From Larix kaempferi (Eukaryota > Streptophyta > Pinopsida > Pinales > Pinaceae): 64,000 nucleotides of DNA. The notes under the pieces are model-generated. The model saw only the letters and a list, made by a program, of their open reading frames with translations, made no database searches and was not told the origin of the DNA. This document shows, piece after piece, positions 27,001 through 39,000 of the stretch. How positions within the stretch are numbered: position 1 is the first letter of the stretch; each line of letters starts with the position of its first letter. The translations under genes and the position numbers were made by a program. Where the stretch lies: assembly GCA_027924585.1 (NCBI GenBank), contig BSBM01000602.1, positions 4,401,501-4,465,500 of the forward strand, written 5' to 3'.

Positions 27001-30000
27001 ACCATGGGCCCTCTAGATCACTTTACATAAAGTAATGATAAAAGTGCATTCACTTTAATAGTTCACTTTACTAAAGTGAATCTCCGAAGTCTGAGAGTCA
27101 TTAATGATGACTTCCGCCTGTTAGACATTGTCCACATAGAAGTACTTGTCTGATGCTACAAATATCAACAAAAATTTTGCAAAATTATGGATTAACTAAC
27201 TACTACATAGGACCCTCTAGGCAATTAACTTCTTTTACCTTAATCGATTTCCAGTCAACCTTCCACAACAGAGTTGACCACCAGTATTTGAACCCCTGTT
27301 CAATCAAATAATATGGTGATTTTGGTGCAGGAACTCCTTCAACAAAGGGGATTTGACTTCCCAGATGGACAACTAAGACAACTGAAGTTGGGGTTGATGC
27401 CAAGAAATAAATGACTCAAGAAAGATTCAAAGTAAACAAAAAAAATTCGCAGTGTTGCTCTAATGGCATGTGTGATAGAGGCATGTGATCCCAATACATA
27501 TGCAAATGCACATGGTCAACCTGAATTAGAGAATGTTATGGTTAATGAGTATCATTCCCTGATGAAGAATGAAACATAGGATTTAGTTCCTCGACCACAT
27601 GTAAAGAATGTGATGAAATATCAAAGGGTCTACAAGACCAAATTCACATATCAAGGCATTATTGAGAGACATAAGGCTCGTTTGGTAGCAAAAGGCTTTT
27701 AATATCAAGAGAGCATCGACTATACTAAAACCTTTGCCCCTATTGCAAAGATGCACTCTATTTGACTGATTCTTTCACTTATTGCTCTCTTTGGATGGGA
27801 GGTGCATCAGATCAATGTCAAGAGTGTTTTTCTACACTAAAGAGAGTTATATGGAGAAACACCCCATATTTCAAAAGGATGGCAATCTTGTCTATCAACT
27901 AAAGAAATCCTTGTCTAGTCTGAAACAAGCCCCCAGAGCATGGTATGAGTTGCATTATATGTGGATGACTCGCTCATTACAGAAAGCAATAGAAACAGTT
28001 AGTAAATACATTTGAGATGATTGACCTTATCCAAGTTTTACAAATAGATCATAGTATCTTTATTTCCCAAACTAAATATGTCATGAATCTTTTACAGAGA
28101 TTTAGTGGAAGATTGTAAACCTTGTGCTACACCTTATCAATCGGAAGTGAAGCTAGGAGTGTAATTCTCCAAAAGTTGATGCACCACTTGATGGATAGCT
28201 TGTTGGTAGCCTCATCTACTTAACTCACAGTCAACCTGATATTTCATTTGTTGTTAATGTGGTTTATTTGTTTATGTAGGATCTGCAAGAAAATCACTTG
28301 AAAGTCTGAAAGAAAAATGTTCATTATATCAAGGACACTTATCATCTTGGTATAAAGTATTACAGTGACAAAGTAAACTAGTTGCTCAACAACATCGACT
28401 CAGATTGGGCTTGGACTGGAGATGGAAATGACGAGAAGTCTACATCTAGCGATGTGTTATGTCATGGTTATGGACCCATAGTTAGTTTTACCACAAAAGC
28501 ATAATATCATGGTGCAGTTCATGCTGGCACAAAGGCAGTGTGGATTTGACATCTCATGGGTGAACTTGGTTTTCTAGTCAAGACATCGACTATGGCATAT
28601 TGTGACAATCAAAATGCGATACAAGTTGTAGAGGATCATGTTGCACACAGTAAGATCAAGCATGAGGAGCTTCATGCTCCTTATTTGAGACAACTGGTAC
28701 ACGATCATGTTGAGAATCTTGTTTATAGCAATACAAATGATCAAGTTGTTGATATCTTTACAAAACCTTTATTCAAATCCAAGTTTGTGAAACTTCAAGC
28801 TATCCTTGGGCTTCAAGAAGCTACAATTTGGGAGGGGAGAAGGGGGTGTATAGAAGTTATTTCACCTCTTGAATCTCTAGAGTGTTGTGTTGATGACAGG
28901 GTGTTGGAACAAGAAGATGAGAAGGTCAATCACTCTCTAAATCTTATGGAGAGCTATCAACAATCAACAGTCAACCAAGAGAGTCGATTGAGCAATCGAC
29001 CGAGTGGTCCACTAGGCATTTGAGTGAGTGGTCGACTAGGCATTCGATTGGTCAAGTTGTTAGACTAAGGCAATCAACTAATGCACATAACAAAGCAAAA
29101 TTCAAGGGGTGCATTATACACGCTCACTAATCTAAGTGGACCTTGTCTTCCTCACTTCAAGGGAGTCGGTTACATCTTGGTGCTATATAAGATGACCTTA
29201 GCGATCAATCTAATATGTGTATGGTATGTGAATTATATGGAAATGTTTTGGTTTCTTATACTTGTATGTATGTTGAGCTATGCTCACTTGTGCTTAAGTG
29301 TTAGAGCAATGTCTTTAAACACCACCTCTTCTTGGAATATCTAGCTCTCTAATCTACCTAATTTTCTGTCTCCAACACTTTCTATGCAGAGTGCTTAGTG
29401 CAGGACTAACAACTCCACTCCACACTCATCCATCACTCTGCATTCACAAGACTCCCCCTTCCGAATCTTTGAACCAAGCATTCCGCCAAGGCATTGAAAA
29501 GGGATTCAACCAAACTTATAGAGAAGGTTTACCAGGGGGTTGCAGCCACTAAACGTACAACTCAAGCACTGAACCCTAAACATAAATGATAAAAGCCATC
29601 AAAATAGGCCATTTCTCTGTTGATGATCCATTTCATTTCACATTCAATATTATTAGATCAACAACTTGTTATAATGCTTGTTAAATTACCTAGAATGGGT
29701 CCCCAAATCTTGGAAAATGGCAACGTTACACCTTGGGGCAAATCCAAAACAATTCCATATTTCCTTGCAGGAAGGGTGAATGATTTAAGCATTCTATATT
29801 GCATATTTTGTAAGTTTTATGTTGTTTTATAGACTTTAGGAAATCTTTTATTACAATGCCATATGAAAAGATGTGGAAAAAGATGGATAACCCCGATAAC
29901 CCTTCTAGAGTGGTCAGATAAGATAAGATAAGATCATTTTATTAATGTCCAACGAATGACCACAAAAGTAGGTCAATGGGACTAAAAGGATACAAATAGT

Positions 30001-33000
30001 ATGAGTACAATGTGGGATTGCAAACGCAACTCCTAGACAGTGCCGGAGCTAAACCTAATATAGATTAAAATAAATAAAGAAAGATACAGGCAGTGCTATG
30101 TCCTCATAAACATGTATAAAGTCGTTTTAAGGCATGGTGACGTAGGCGAAGACAAATAATGAGGCCAATGAAGTCAAAAACGTCTGAGTCTAATAACCGA
30201 TGACGATGGGGGCGATCGGGGAACTAGCTCACTATCACTATCGGAGTCCTTCTATGGAGCCACCGAGGTGTCTCGCTAGACAATCTTGGGGGGATGTAGG
30301 AGCGCGGAATACTCCTAACATCTGAGGCCTAAGGAAAAAAACTCTAGACAGATATCTTATTGCTCTATTGTGGACGGGAAGGCATCTAACGAGCGAGAGG
30401 TGCCCTGCACCGGGTCTTCCTAGAGCTAGTCCCTCTAGCGCTATGGGGGTGTGTGGACTAATGTGTTGTTCGACACCTCCGAGCCGATCTCAAAGATATC
30501 GGTCGATCTCCCAGAGGCTGTCGGTCGATCTCCCAGAGGCTGGGGGGAGGCTCGATGCCTCACCACTCTACTATCTAAAGTACAATGACACTCAGCTCGT
30601 CGCTTGTTGCTCCACTCCGGTGGATCAACATGAAAATATGATTTGATCTTCCTGGTCGTCCGAAGGCGAGGCGGGGTGTGTAAGAGCTAAGATCTCTGGC
30701 TAAAGATCTCTCTGTTGAAGAGGGTTAGGCATCTTTGGTCCTAATGTCGAAAGAAAGTCTAGGGGGGACATGTCTATAGAGGTAGTGGTAACATCCTTTG
30801 ATCTCATAGTATGGGGGGAACCTAAAAATGAGGTGTACCTTTGTCTCTGGCTCCTGCAAGTGACACTTGGCAGATCCTCCCAGATCATGGTATATGATTG
30901 TCAGTCTCCACCGGGATTCTATGAGATCGCACTCGGAGTTGTCCCAAAGGAATCCTAAGGGAGTGCATCCAATGCCTGCATGTGCATGGGGGGCAGACGA
31001 ATGATGCCATCCTATAACTCCAAGAAGTGCTCAAGGTAAAAGGACATCTTCAAGCATAGGCTACTCGAAGGTGAAGTCAAAGTGACTTGAATATACAACC
31101 TATAGATATCCTCTATGATGAACTAATTTAATGTGTTACCCCCGAAACATTTTTATTTTATTTTACTTTTTTTATTTAATATTTGGAAAAATTATTTTTA
31201 CGTAAGAGTTATTTAAAACTCAAAAACACAAAGTGACACTTTGCACAAACAAACTATTTTAATTATTAAATAAAGGAAAAAAGCACTTGGAGAGTTCAGC
31301 TAAATGAGGGGGCACCACCATGGCACAGAGAACATGTGTGAGCAAGCAAAAGAGATCTTTACCAATCAAATCCAATATAAAACTCAACTATCGGACAAGA
31401 TCCTAAATCATAGGGATTGATGGATTGATTGAAGATTTGATTGGGATGGCACAAGACTTGGGCAAAACTATATATAATAGTGCACTGAGATAGCATGGGA
31501 CACCATGTTGTGCATAGAAGAACTGTTGAGTGTTCTCTCATTTCATAAGTCCATCATTGCTTGTTACGGACTCTGAGAGAGAGAGTGTCACGTGGAAGTG
31601 ATTGCTTAGCGTTCTAGTGCATGGTGGTGATCCAGCTCGGGGGTGGAGCTGGGCAAACAGTGAAGTTGCTCTCTCCTATGGTTGGGAGGAGTTGAGTCTC
31701 CAAGTAGCTATTTTCATTATTCTAGTAAGTGGATTTGCGTTCTCCTTTATTTTTGGTAAAATCTTGCAACAAAAATGTTTTTCTTTTCTTAGCCATGGCG
31801 GCATTACCTGGGGTTTTGATTTGTGATATTGTAGGAAAGTATTAATAATAGATTTACTTTTCATGAACTTTTATTTACTGATCGATCTACCTTCGGCATT
31901 ACTGCATGGATTCTGTTTTGAAACCGAGAGTTTGTGCAAGTATAAATGGTAGGAATATTAATGTATAAAAGTAATTCTATTGGGTGCAACATGATGTATT
32001 ACGTAGAGTTGCAGGGTTAGAAAGTGTATGAAATAATGTTATATGAAATAAAGATCGCTTTCTTATAACTTATCATGATTATTTAAACTTGTAAATATAA
32101 TTTAAAACAGATTTTTTGGAATCGTATTTGGTACTGGAGTGAATCTAAATCAAAGTCTCTGTAATCTTATCAATGTTATCAATCCTCTCTGGATATATCG
32201 ATTCATCGAATGAAATAATATTATATGAAATGAAGATCGACTTCTTATAGCTTATTGTAATTGCTTAAACTTGCAAATATATTATAAACAGAGCTTTTGG
32301 AATCATAATTGGTATTGGCATGAATTCAAATCAATGTCTATGTAAAACGTATAGGGTTTATGTGGTTTCATATTAATCTGTAACTGAGATTTTGGATCTC
32401 TGTCAAATAGAAAGAAATTAAGATGTATTACTTTCAGCCTTGGGATCGGGTTTGTCTAGATTATGTCTACATCTTTTGGATTCTCTGCTTTTCGGTATCT
32501 ATGTAAAACATTATTTTACAATCTGGAATTCCTGCATTCATCTTCTTGTTTTGATGAGATTGAACCAGGATATAGAGATACTTATGTGTATAGTTAATTG
32601 CATTGTTTAAGTCGAAGTCAATTAGAAGACTTCCATCGGATTCTGACGAAGCGGGTTCACTTATTCTCTTTCTATCTGCAGTATCTTTAGAAAATGAATC
32701 GAACTCTGGTTTGATTGTGAACCGATCTTTTGATTAATATTTTAAAACTATCTATATAAATTATGGGCATTCGGAACTCGACAATCTTTTGCTGAGTTAC
32801 ACTATATGGTTCACTTAATTGAACAACTGACTCTGTATTTGGTCATGTGTTGGATGATTACATGTTGGCAGTTCTTATGCGCTCCACTATGTGATGTCTG
32901 CAAGTAATGGTTAATTAAAATCTGAGCATTACCTTACTTGTTTAGTTGTTGTAGCCTAATGAACCATTCGTTATATGTTGATAAGTATTAGTACAATCAA

Positions 33001-36000
33001 TTCTTAACTAAGTGTTAACTAAATGAATTCCATAATTATAGCGCTAAAAAGTTATGTAGCTACCACAGTCTAGTTATATAAACCTTGAAATTCTCAGGTC
33101 GTCCCTTCTCCCTTGGCAATTAACTGCGTGACTGTATGTCGATGGTCGAGGTAATGACCCTCGTTTTAATTGCCTTTGTCGAGTAGTTTGAGGCTAGCGG
33201 TATGTGTGATAACTGAGGAGGATGTCATACTAACTTACTCTCAAGTTACAAGTAGGTATATGTAAAAATATAAACCTGAGATGGTCAAACAATGAAAAGA
33301 ATTAAAATCCTCGTCCAAATAATATAGATATATATACTTTGGTACATGAAAAATTAGTTAGTTGAGATTAAAACTAAAGAATTTAAAGGAATGGATGTTG
33401 AGACTGTTATCACATCCATAGTAGTTGGGCTACCAAGATTGCAGAGCAGTTATGTGCATATTTGTGAGCTTTGCCTTTACACAGATCTAGCGAGATCAGC
33501 TATGATGAGCAGTGTTACTCACACATCAGCGCAGCCCCAAATCAGACATGCAGTAGACCTTATGCCAAGACGGAGCCTCTTGACCTCAGATTTGATGACC
33601 AAGATGACCTTTTATCCCATACAGATGCAGTGCAGTGCTTAGAGCTTCAGCAGCAGTGTTTTCAGTGGTTACAAGTGATCTAGATAGCAGATACAGGTAT
33701 ATGGCCCAACAGGTATATGATGTGCATTGGTTTTATTATCTTGCTCTTTTGGTCATTTTGATAGCTTGACTTAGTATCTAGTAATCATGATCTGGCAGTA
33801 TATCTATATGAAATGAATATGGTTCTTATTGATTATCTAAATGGTTTTATTACTTACATTTAGAAGCTCTTGTTGTATACTCGTTGGTTTTACCCTCCTA
33901 GGAGTGTGGACATGATCATTCCCACCTTTATGGCTTTCTAGCTTAGGCATCACTTTCACTTTCCCCATCCATCCGTTATCTTTCCCACTTTTGGTTTTTA
34001 CCTTGACTTACACCTCAGCCTGTGATATGGAGGACCTCCCCACTTTTGCCTCTATGTCGGATAGCATCCCTGATAGTTTGTGTCTCGGCTCTGAGTTGGC
34101 AACAAAACTTACCTTTGGTGACTTGGATTTGATACCTTGATCACTCTAGTCGGTTGCCCCAATGCTTGAGTTGTGTTGGCTAAAACCTGAAGCAAAATGT
34201 ACTACCATCATTACATGTGGAAATTATTGTTATATCTTTTATGAAAGCCCATGGAGACATTTTGAAAACTATGCTTCTTATCACAATGAAAGAGGGTTGT
34301 GAAATGGAAACTTAAATGAAAAACACCCTAGATGAAAGCTTGAGTAGTTGTGCTTCTAAGCACATGCAAAATCCCCAAAAGGGTTGTTAGATGAAATGAA
34401 ATGGAAACTTAAAGCACCCTGGATGAAAGCTTTAGTAGTTGTGCTTCTCAACACATGTAAAATCCCCAAAAGGGTTATATAGGCCTAATGAAAGCAGTGG
34501 TTAAACAAATGCTAAATCTAAAGACTATTGGCCAAGGAAATGAAATATAATGATTAATTCCTCACGGAGCCCACGGCTTGTGATGTGAGATGCAGTAAGG
34601 GACAGCTAATTCTAAGTGTCCCCTAGAACCTTAAGTTACCGTTAGCCGAGCAACTAGTCCATGACGGTTCTAGAAAAGATCCTCATGAAGTTGCTGCAGC
34701 TTGGATGTGAGTTGTAGACATTTTCCAAGGTTGAATAAACACTTCTCTAAACAACTTATCCCATTTGTGAGACACTGCCATTCCCTGTGTGTTTATTATC
34801 CGATATATGCTTAAGTGTGTATTCCCTTTCCCCTAGCTAAAGTATCACAGTGTTGAGTCAATTGAGTCATCCCCTTTGTCCTAGCCTTGCATTCTTCACC
34901 CTCACCCTTTGCTAGCAAAATGATAATGTCTTCAGAATGAGTATATCCTTGAGGTTCTTTTGTAAGTAAAATATTATTTAAACATTATGCTTAATATAAT
35001 TATCTATTAACTGCCAGTGAAATGATGCTTAATACTTAAGTCTTGCTATGAGAATGATTAAAAGAGCATGTCTTAACCATTTGCACTTGCAGCAGCAGGC
35101 TTTTCTAGCCTGGGCCATATTTTGATCAATTTGACCGGTCAAACCCAGTTTGACCAAGTCAACCGTGGGATCCATGATGAGTTGGACCAGTGATATTGTA
35201 TGATGTTGATTTATGGTCCTTTGATACACCTTTGATGGTGCCATACAGTGGACACAGGGGTTTCAGATGATGGTTGATGCACTTTTTTATTGGTTATTAT
35301 TATTTCCAGACCATTATATTTTTATTGTCCAGGTATGGTTGAGACTACAGATGATCTTACAAGTTGCCACGGGGTCTATGGGTACTCATCTCTAGTAGAT
35401 TTGGGTCTTTTAGATCGATTGAGACACTCAGTTTTCAATTTCAAGCACTTTCAGTGATGATATGATCAATTTTCCACTTGTTGACCAGTTTGGCCATGCA
35501 GAGATGGACTGTCCAGCAGTTGCACTGATCTAGCACGTTTACCAATGGAGCTATAGAGGAGAGGGGTGGTCCAGCCACTTGTTATTACCATATTACCCCC
35601 TCTCCGGACATGATGGTTCAGTCAGATTTTGTGCCCAGGCACCAGGCAGGGAGCTACAGGCAGTTTGATGGTTTTTCAGGTGGAATAAAAATGGGATAAA
35701 AAGGTCATTAAGAAAATCGATTTGGATTATTGAGGCAAGGTTTTGGCATGAGGTCTGTTCAAAGGTCATCTATGGTGTATCCCACTCCTTCCAAATCAGC
35801 TTGTAGCATTCAGTGGGGTCTACACACTCTCCGGGTTGTCATTTGATGTATTTTTCTCTCGGTTGAGGGGGCCACGATTTGATCATTTAGTCACTTGGAC
35901 ATGTTATTGAGTCATACGTTATATCATTGTGCCATGGGGTGATGCTAGTCAAGGAAAATAAGACCTCTTCACTTGTCCTTGTCCTTGTCACTTTATGTGG

Positions 36001-39000
36001 TACACACTTGTTTAGTCATCTTTATGTGGTGCGCACCCCCCTAGGGCTTCTTTAGTGGGTGTGCACCCCCTCTATAGTGAATTGATCTATCTTATATTAT
36101 GCCGACTCATCTTAGCCGTTGATTGTATTGTATTTATCTTTTGATCTCCACCACTCGTTTAAAAAGTGGTTTGGGGTTTTGGTCCCTCCTCCTATTTAAG
36201 GAAGAGGCCCCCCTATTGTAAAGGCACCTTTTGGGCTCTGGAAAACTTGGAATAAAAATACTACTTTTGCAGATCTACTTCTCTAGTCTTGTTGGATGCT
36301 CTTGCAAGTTGAATATACAATCTTTTCTCTGTGTTATCATTGTCGACCTTGCTTGTCCAAACGCTTTTCTGCAGGGATCGTGTGGGTGAAGAGGAGGACA
36401 TTCTAGGGGGGCACTATTGTGGGGAAACCTCTTACCTTTGGATCTTCTTTTTGTCTCAGGGAGTATCATTATTGTATCTTCGTGACATAGTTGATGCTTT
36501 CTCTTTCATCTTTTCATCCTTATAGCCATTCTTTTGCTAGATCAATTCTCATATAGATCTTTTGTTGCAGGAGGAGGGCGCACTTGTCACCTTGATGGGA
36601 TAGCAATTTTACTTGGATAGGTTGGATCTCACTCTTGATTGCGTCACTTAGGAAGGATTGTCAATTTGCAAGGTAGCCGCAAGCATTTGAGGTAAGATCT
36701 ACAAAGTACGTATCTTGTTTCATGCATTTTTGCCCATCGGTCACTTCAAACCCTTAAAATCAAAACCCTCATTTTTTTATTTTTTAGATCTATGAAGATC
36801 TGGCGATTGCATGGGCTTAATAATTAAAACCCACCTCAATAATAATTAATTAACCTTGGATCTAAAGTTTGGTGGGCATCTGACTCCATTTACCCCCTCA
36901 TCTAAGGCACTGGGCCTCTCCAAGGGATATCACACTTGTTGGGTAGGTGGGCTTTTGTTAGATCCATCATGTGGGTATTTGCTTGTTCCTCATTGAATCC
37001 ATAGATCCATTGAGTGGCAACCCCTCTAGTGCCATTTCATCTTGATCTTCACCTTGTAAACCCCATTTTGACCATTTTCCATATTTTAAGGGTGGGCCCC
37101 ACTTGGATCTTTCATTTTGGCATTAGATCTATCTAGATCTACTATTTTTAACCCATAAGTGGCTTTATCTTTCCTTGGTTGAACATTTGTCCATCCCTTA
37201 AGCCTCTTCAACCAAGCCCTAACTATTTGGGTCCACTTATCTTTCCTAGATCTAGATCCATTCACTCTTGATATCTTCATATTTCATTTTTACATTTCCC
37301 TAGGAGGTCTTGAGTAAGTTCGCTAGCCTTCATAAGTTAGCTAGGGTCTCCCCCTTGGTCTTGCTTAGGCTAGATCTAAACTAAAGAGTGCCTCGGTTAG
37401 CGTGACAACCAATTGCATTGGGAACCGTGGCATCTCTTGGGTCACCTCTTTAGTTGTCCAACACCTCTACCATCCTGGATAGGATCATCTTTTGGGACAG
37501 CTACAAGTTGTGTGATAACAAAGACTTCCTCCCTTTTCTTCTCGTGTTAACTCACTATGAGTTACTCTTGCCCCGTGTTATACTCTCTGTCAATTTATGA
37601 CTTTCACTCCTCTAAAAACGACGAGTAGTTAAAATTTGTAGTTGTTAGTCAATGACTGGTTGTCTTCTATATGTAAACTTTTGTATTAGCAAGGCTTTCG
37701 CTCCTTATGTCTTGTATGATGTTAGGTAAATTACTTATTCCCATGAGTAATAACGAACCATAAATCTATGAGTTAAATATGTTTAAATTTTTTGTTATTG
37801 CCAGAAATCATAAGAACGCCAAACCAAGAGCGATGGGTCGGACATTGCCAATCCTTTGTCAAGCCCTTGGTTTTTCTTAAATTCCGGTCATACATATATA
37901 AGTATATATGCAGTCTATTTTTGTCCTTTATATGAATTTTGTTTATAAATGATTAGGAAAACTTTGAACGAATGTTTCGGTTAATTAAGAAGTCTATTAG
38001 AGTGAATAAGATTTTAAAGATACGAGCATGTTTAGAGATTGAGGTGAATTATAAAGTGATTATATAAGTACATATTGGTTATATGTTTATACTATGCTTT
38101 TAATTGTATGCACCCATAAAATAATATGGAAATGAAATTTTAAGTAAATATTTTGGGATATAATAAAAGTATTTTATATATATGTGGCTATACATATTTA
38201 GATTGTAAATCAAGTTTAGACAAGAATATAAAGTTTAGATGTAAGTGAGAATGGTATAGTCTGGTAAATTGTGTACATACATGTATCATTGAAAAAAAGA
38301 AGGCTAGTAACTATCATAAATCATTTACACATGTAGATACATGAGCTACCGACGTTATTTGTGTTTTCAACAAAAATGTTTATATGCTTTATATGATTTT
38401 TGAAAATGATGGGTATTATTAATGAGATTTCATATGTGGAGATAAAGTGTCATTGATATAACCGAGTCGAGTTATAAGTGAGGGTGAATATGACCTTTAG
38501 ATTGGTAAAGAAGTATAACTCCCAATAATACAATCATGATAGAAAATTATATAATGCGCCATGTTATAAAAGAAATCATATCAATTATCAACTATTATTC
38601 AGCATAGTGAAAAAATTTAAAAATTTCCGCATTGTGGTATTTTGGGGTTTTTACATTCAATACCTACATCAGCAGCCAAAGATGGCACAGCATATCAAGG
38701 GAGAATATGAATGGGGGAAGGTGCTCTGAGGAAATGGTCACTAACTGGAGAAGTCGAGAAGCCTCTAAATACCAAGTGAGGGTGAATATGACCTTTAGAT
38801 TGAGAAAGAAGTATAACTCCCAATAATATAATCATGATAGAAAATTATATAATGCACCATGTTATAAAGGAAATCATATCAATTATCAACTATTATTCAG
38901 TATAGTGAAAAATTTTAAAAATTTCCGCATTGTGGTATTTTGGGGTTTTTACATTTAATACCTACTTAGGCAACCAGAGATGGCGCAACATATTAGGGGA

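Larger units (their letters stand above)
23016..27170 (-). mobile_element. Minus-strand Ty1-copia retrotransposon, internally deleted, with two LTRs
   Basis: Two similar terminal repeats (23016-23675 and 26523-27170) face the same way and enclose gag and protease on the minus strand. A primer-binding site follows the 5' LTR. Integrase, reverse transcriptase and RNase H are missing, so the element cannot move alone. It sits between the integrase and RT of an older plus-strand copia. The flanking 5-mers (GAAGT, AAAAT) do not match, so a target duplication is not shown. Confidence 0.82.
22755..29378 (+). mobile_element. Old plus-strand Ty1-copia element, split by a younger copia
   Basis: Integrase sequence lies left of 23015 and reverse transcriptase/RNase H sequence right of 27430, on the same strand and in the expected order. 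The gap is filled by the minus-strand copia at 23016-27170. A polypurine tract (28829-28846) precedes a TGTATAG LTR start at 28847. The 5' part is missing beyond the LINE fragment at 22.2-22.7 kb. The 3' LTR end near 29378 is a guess based on a CCAACA terminus. Confidence 0.65.
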
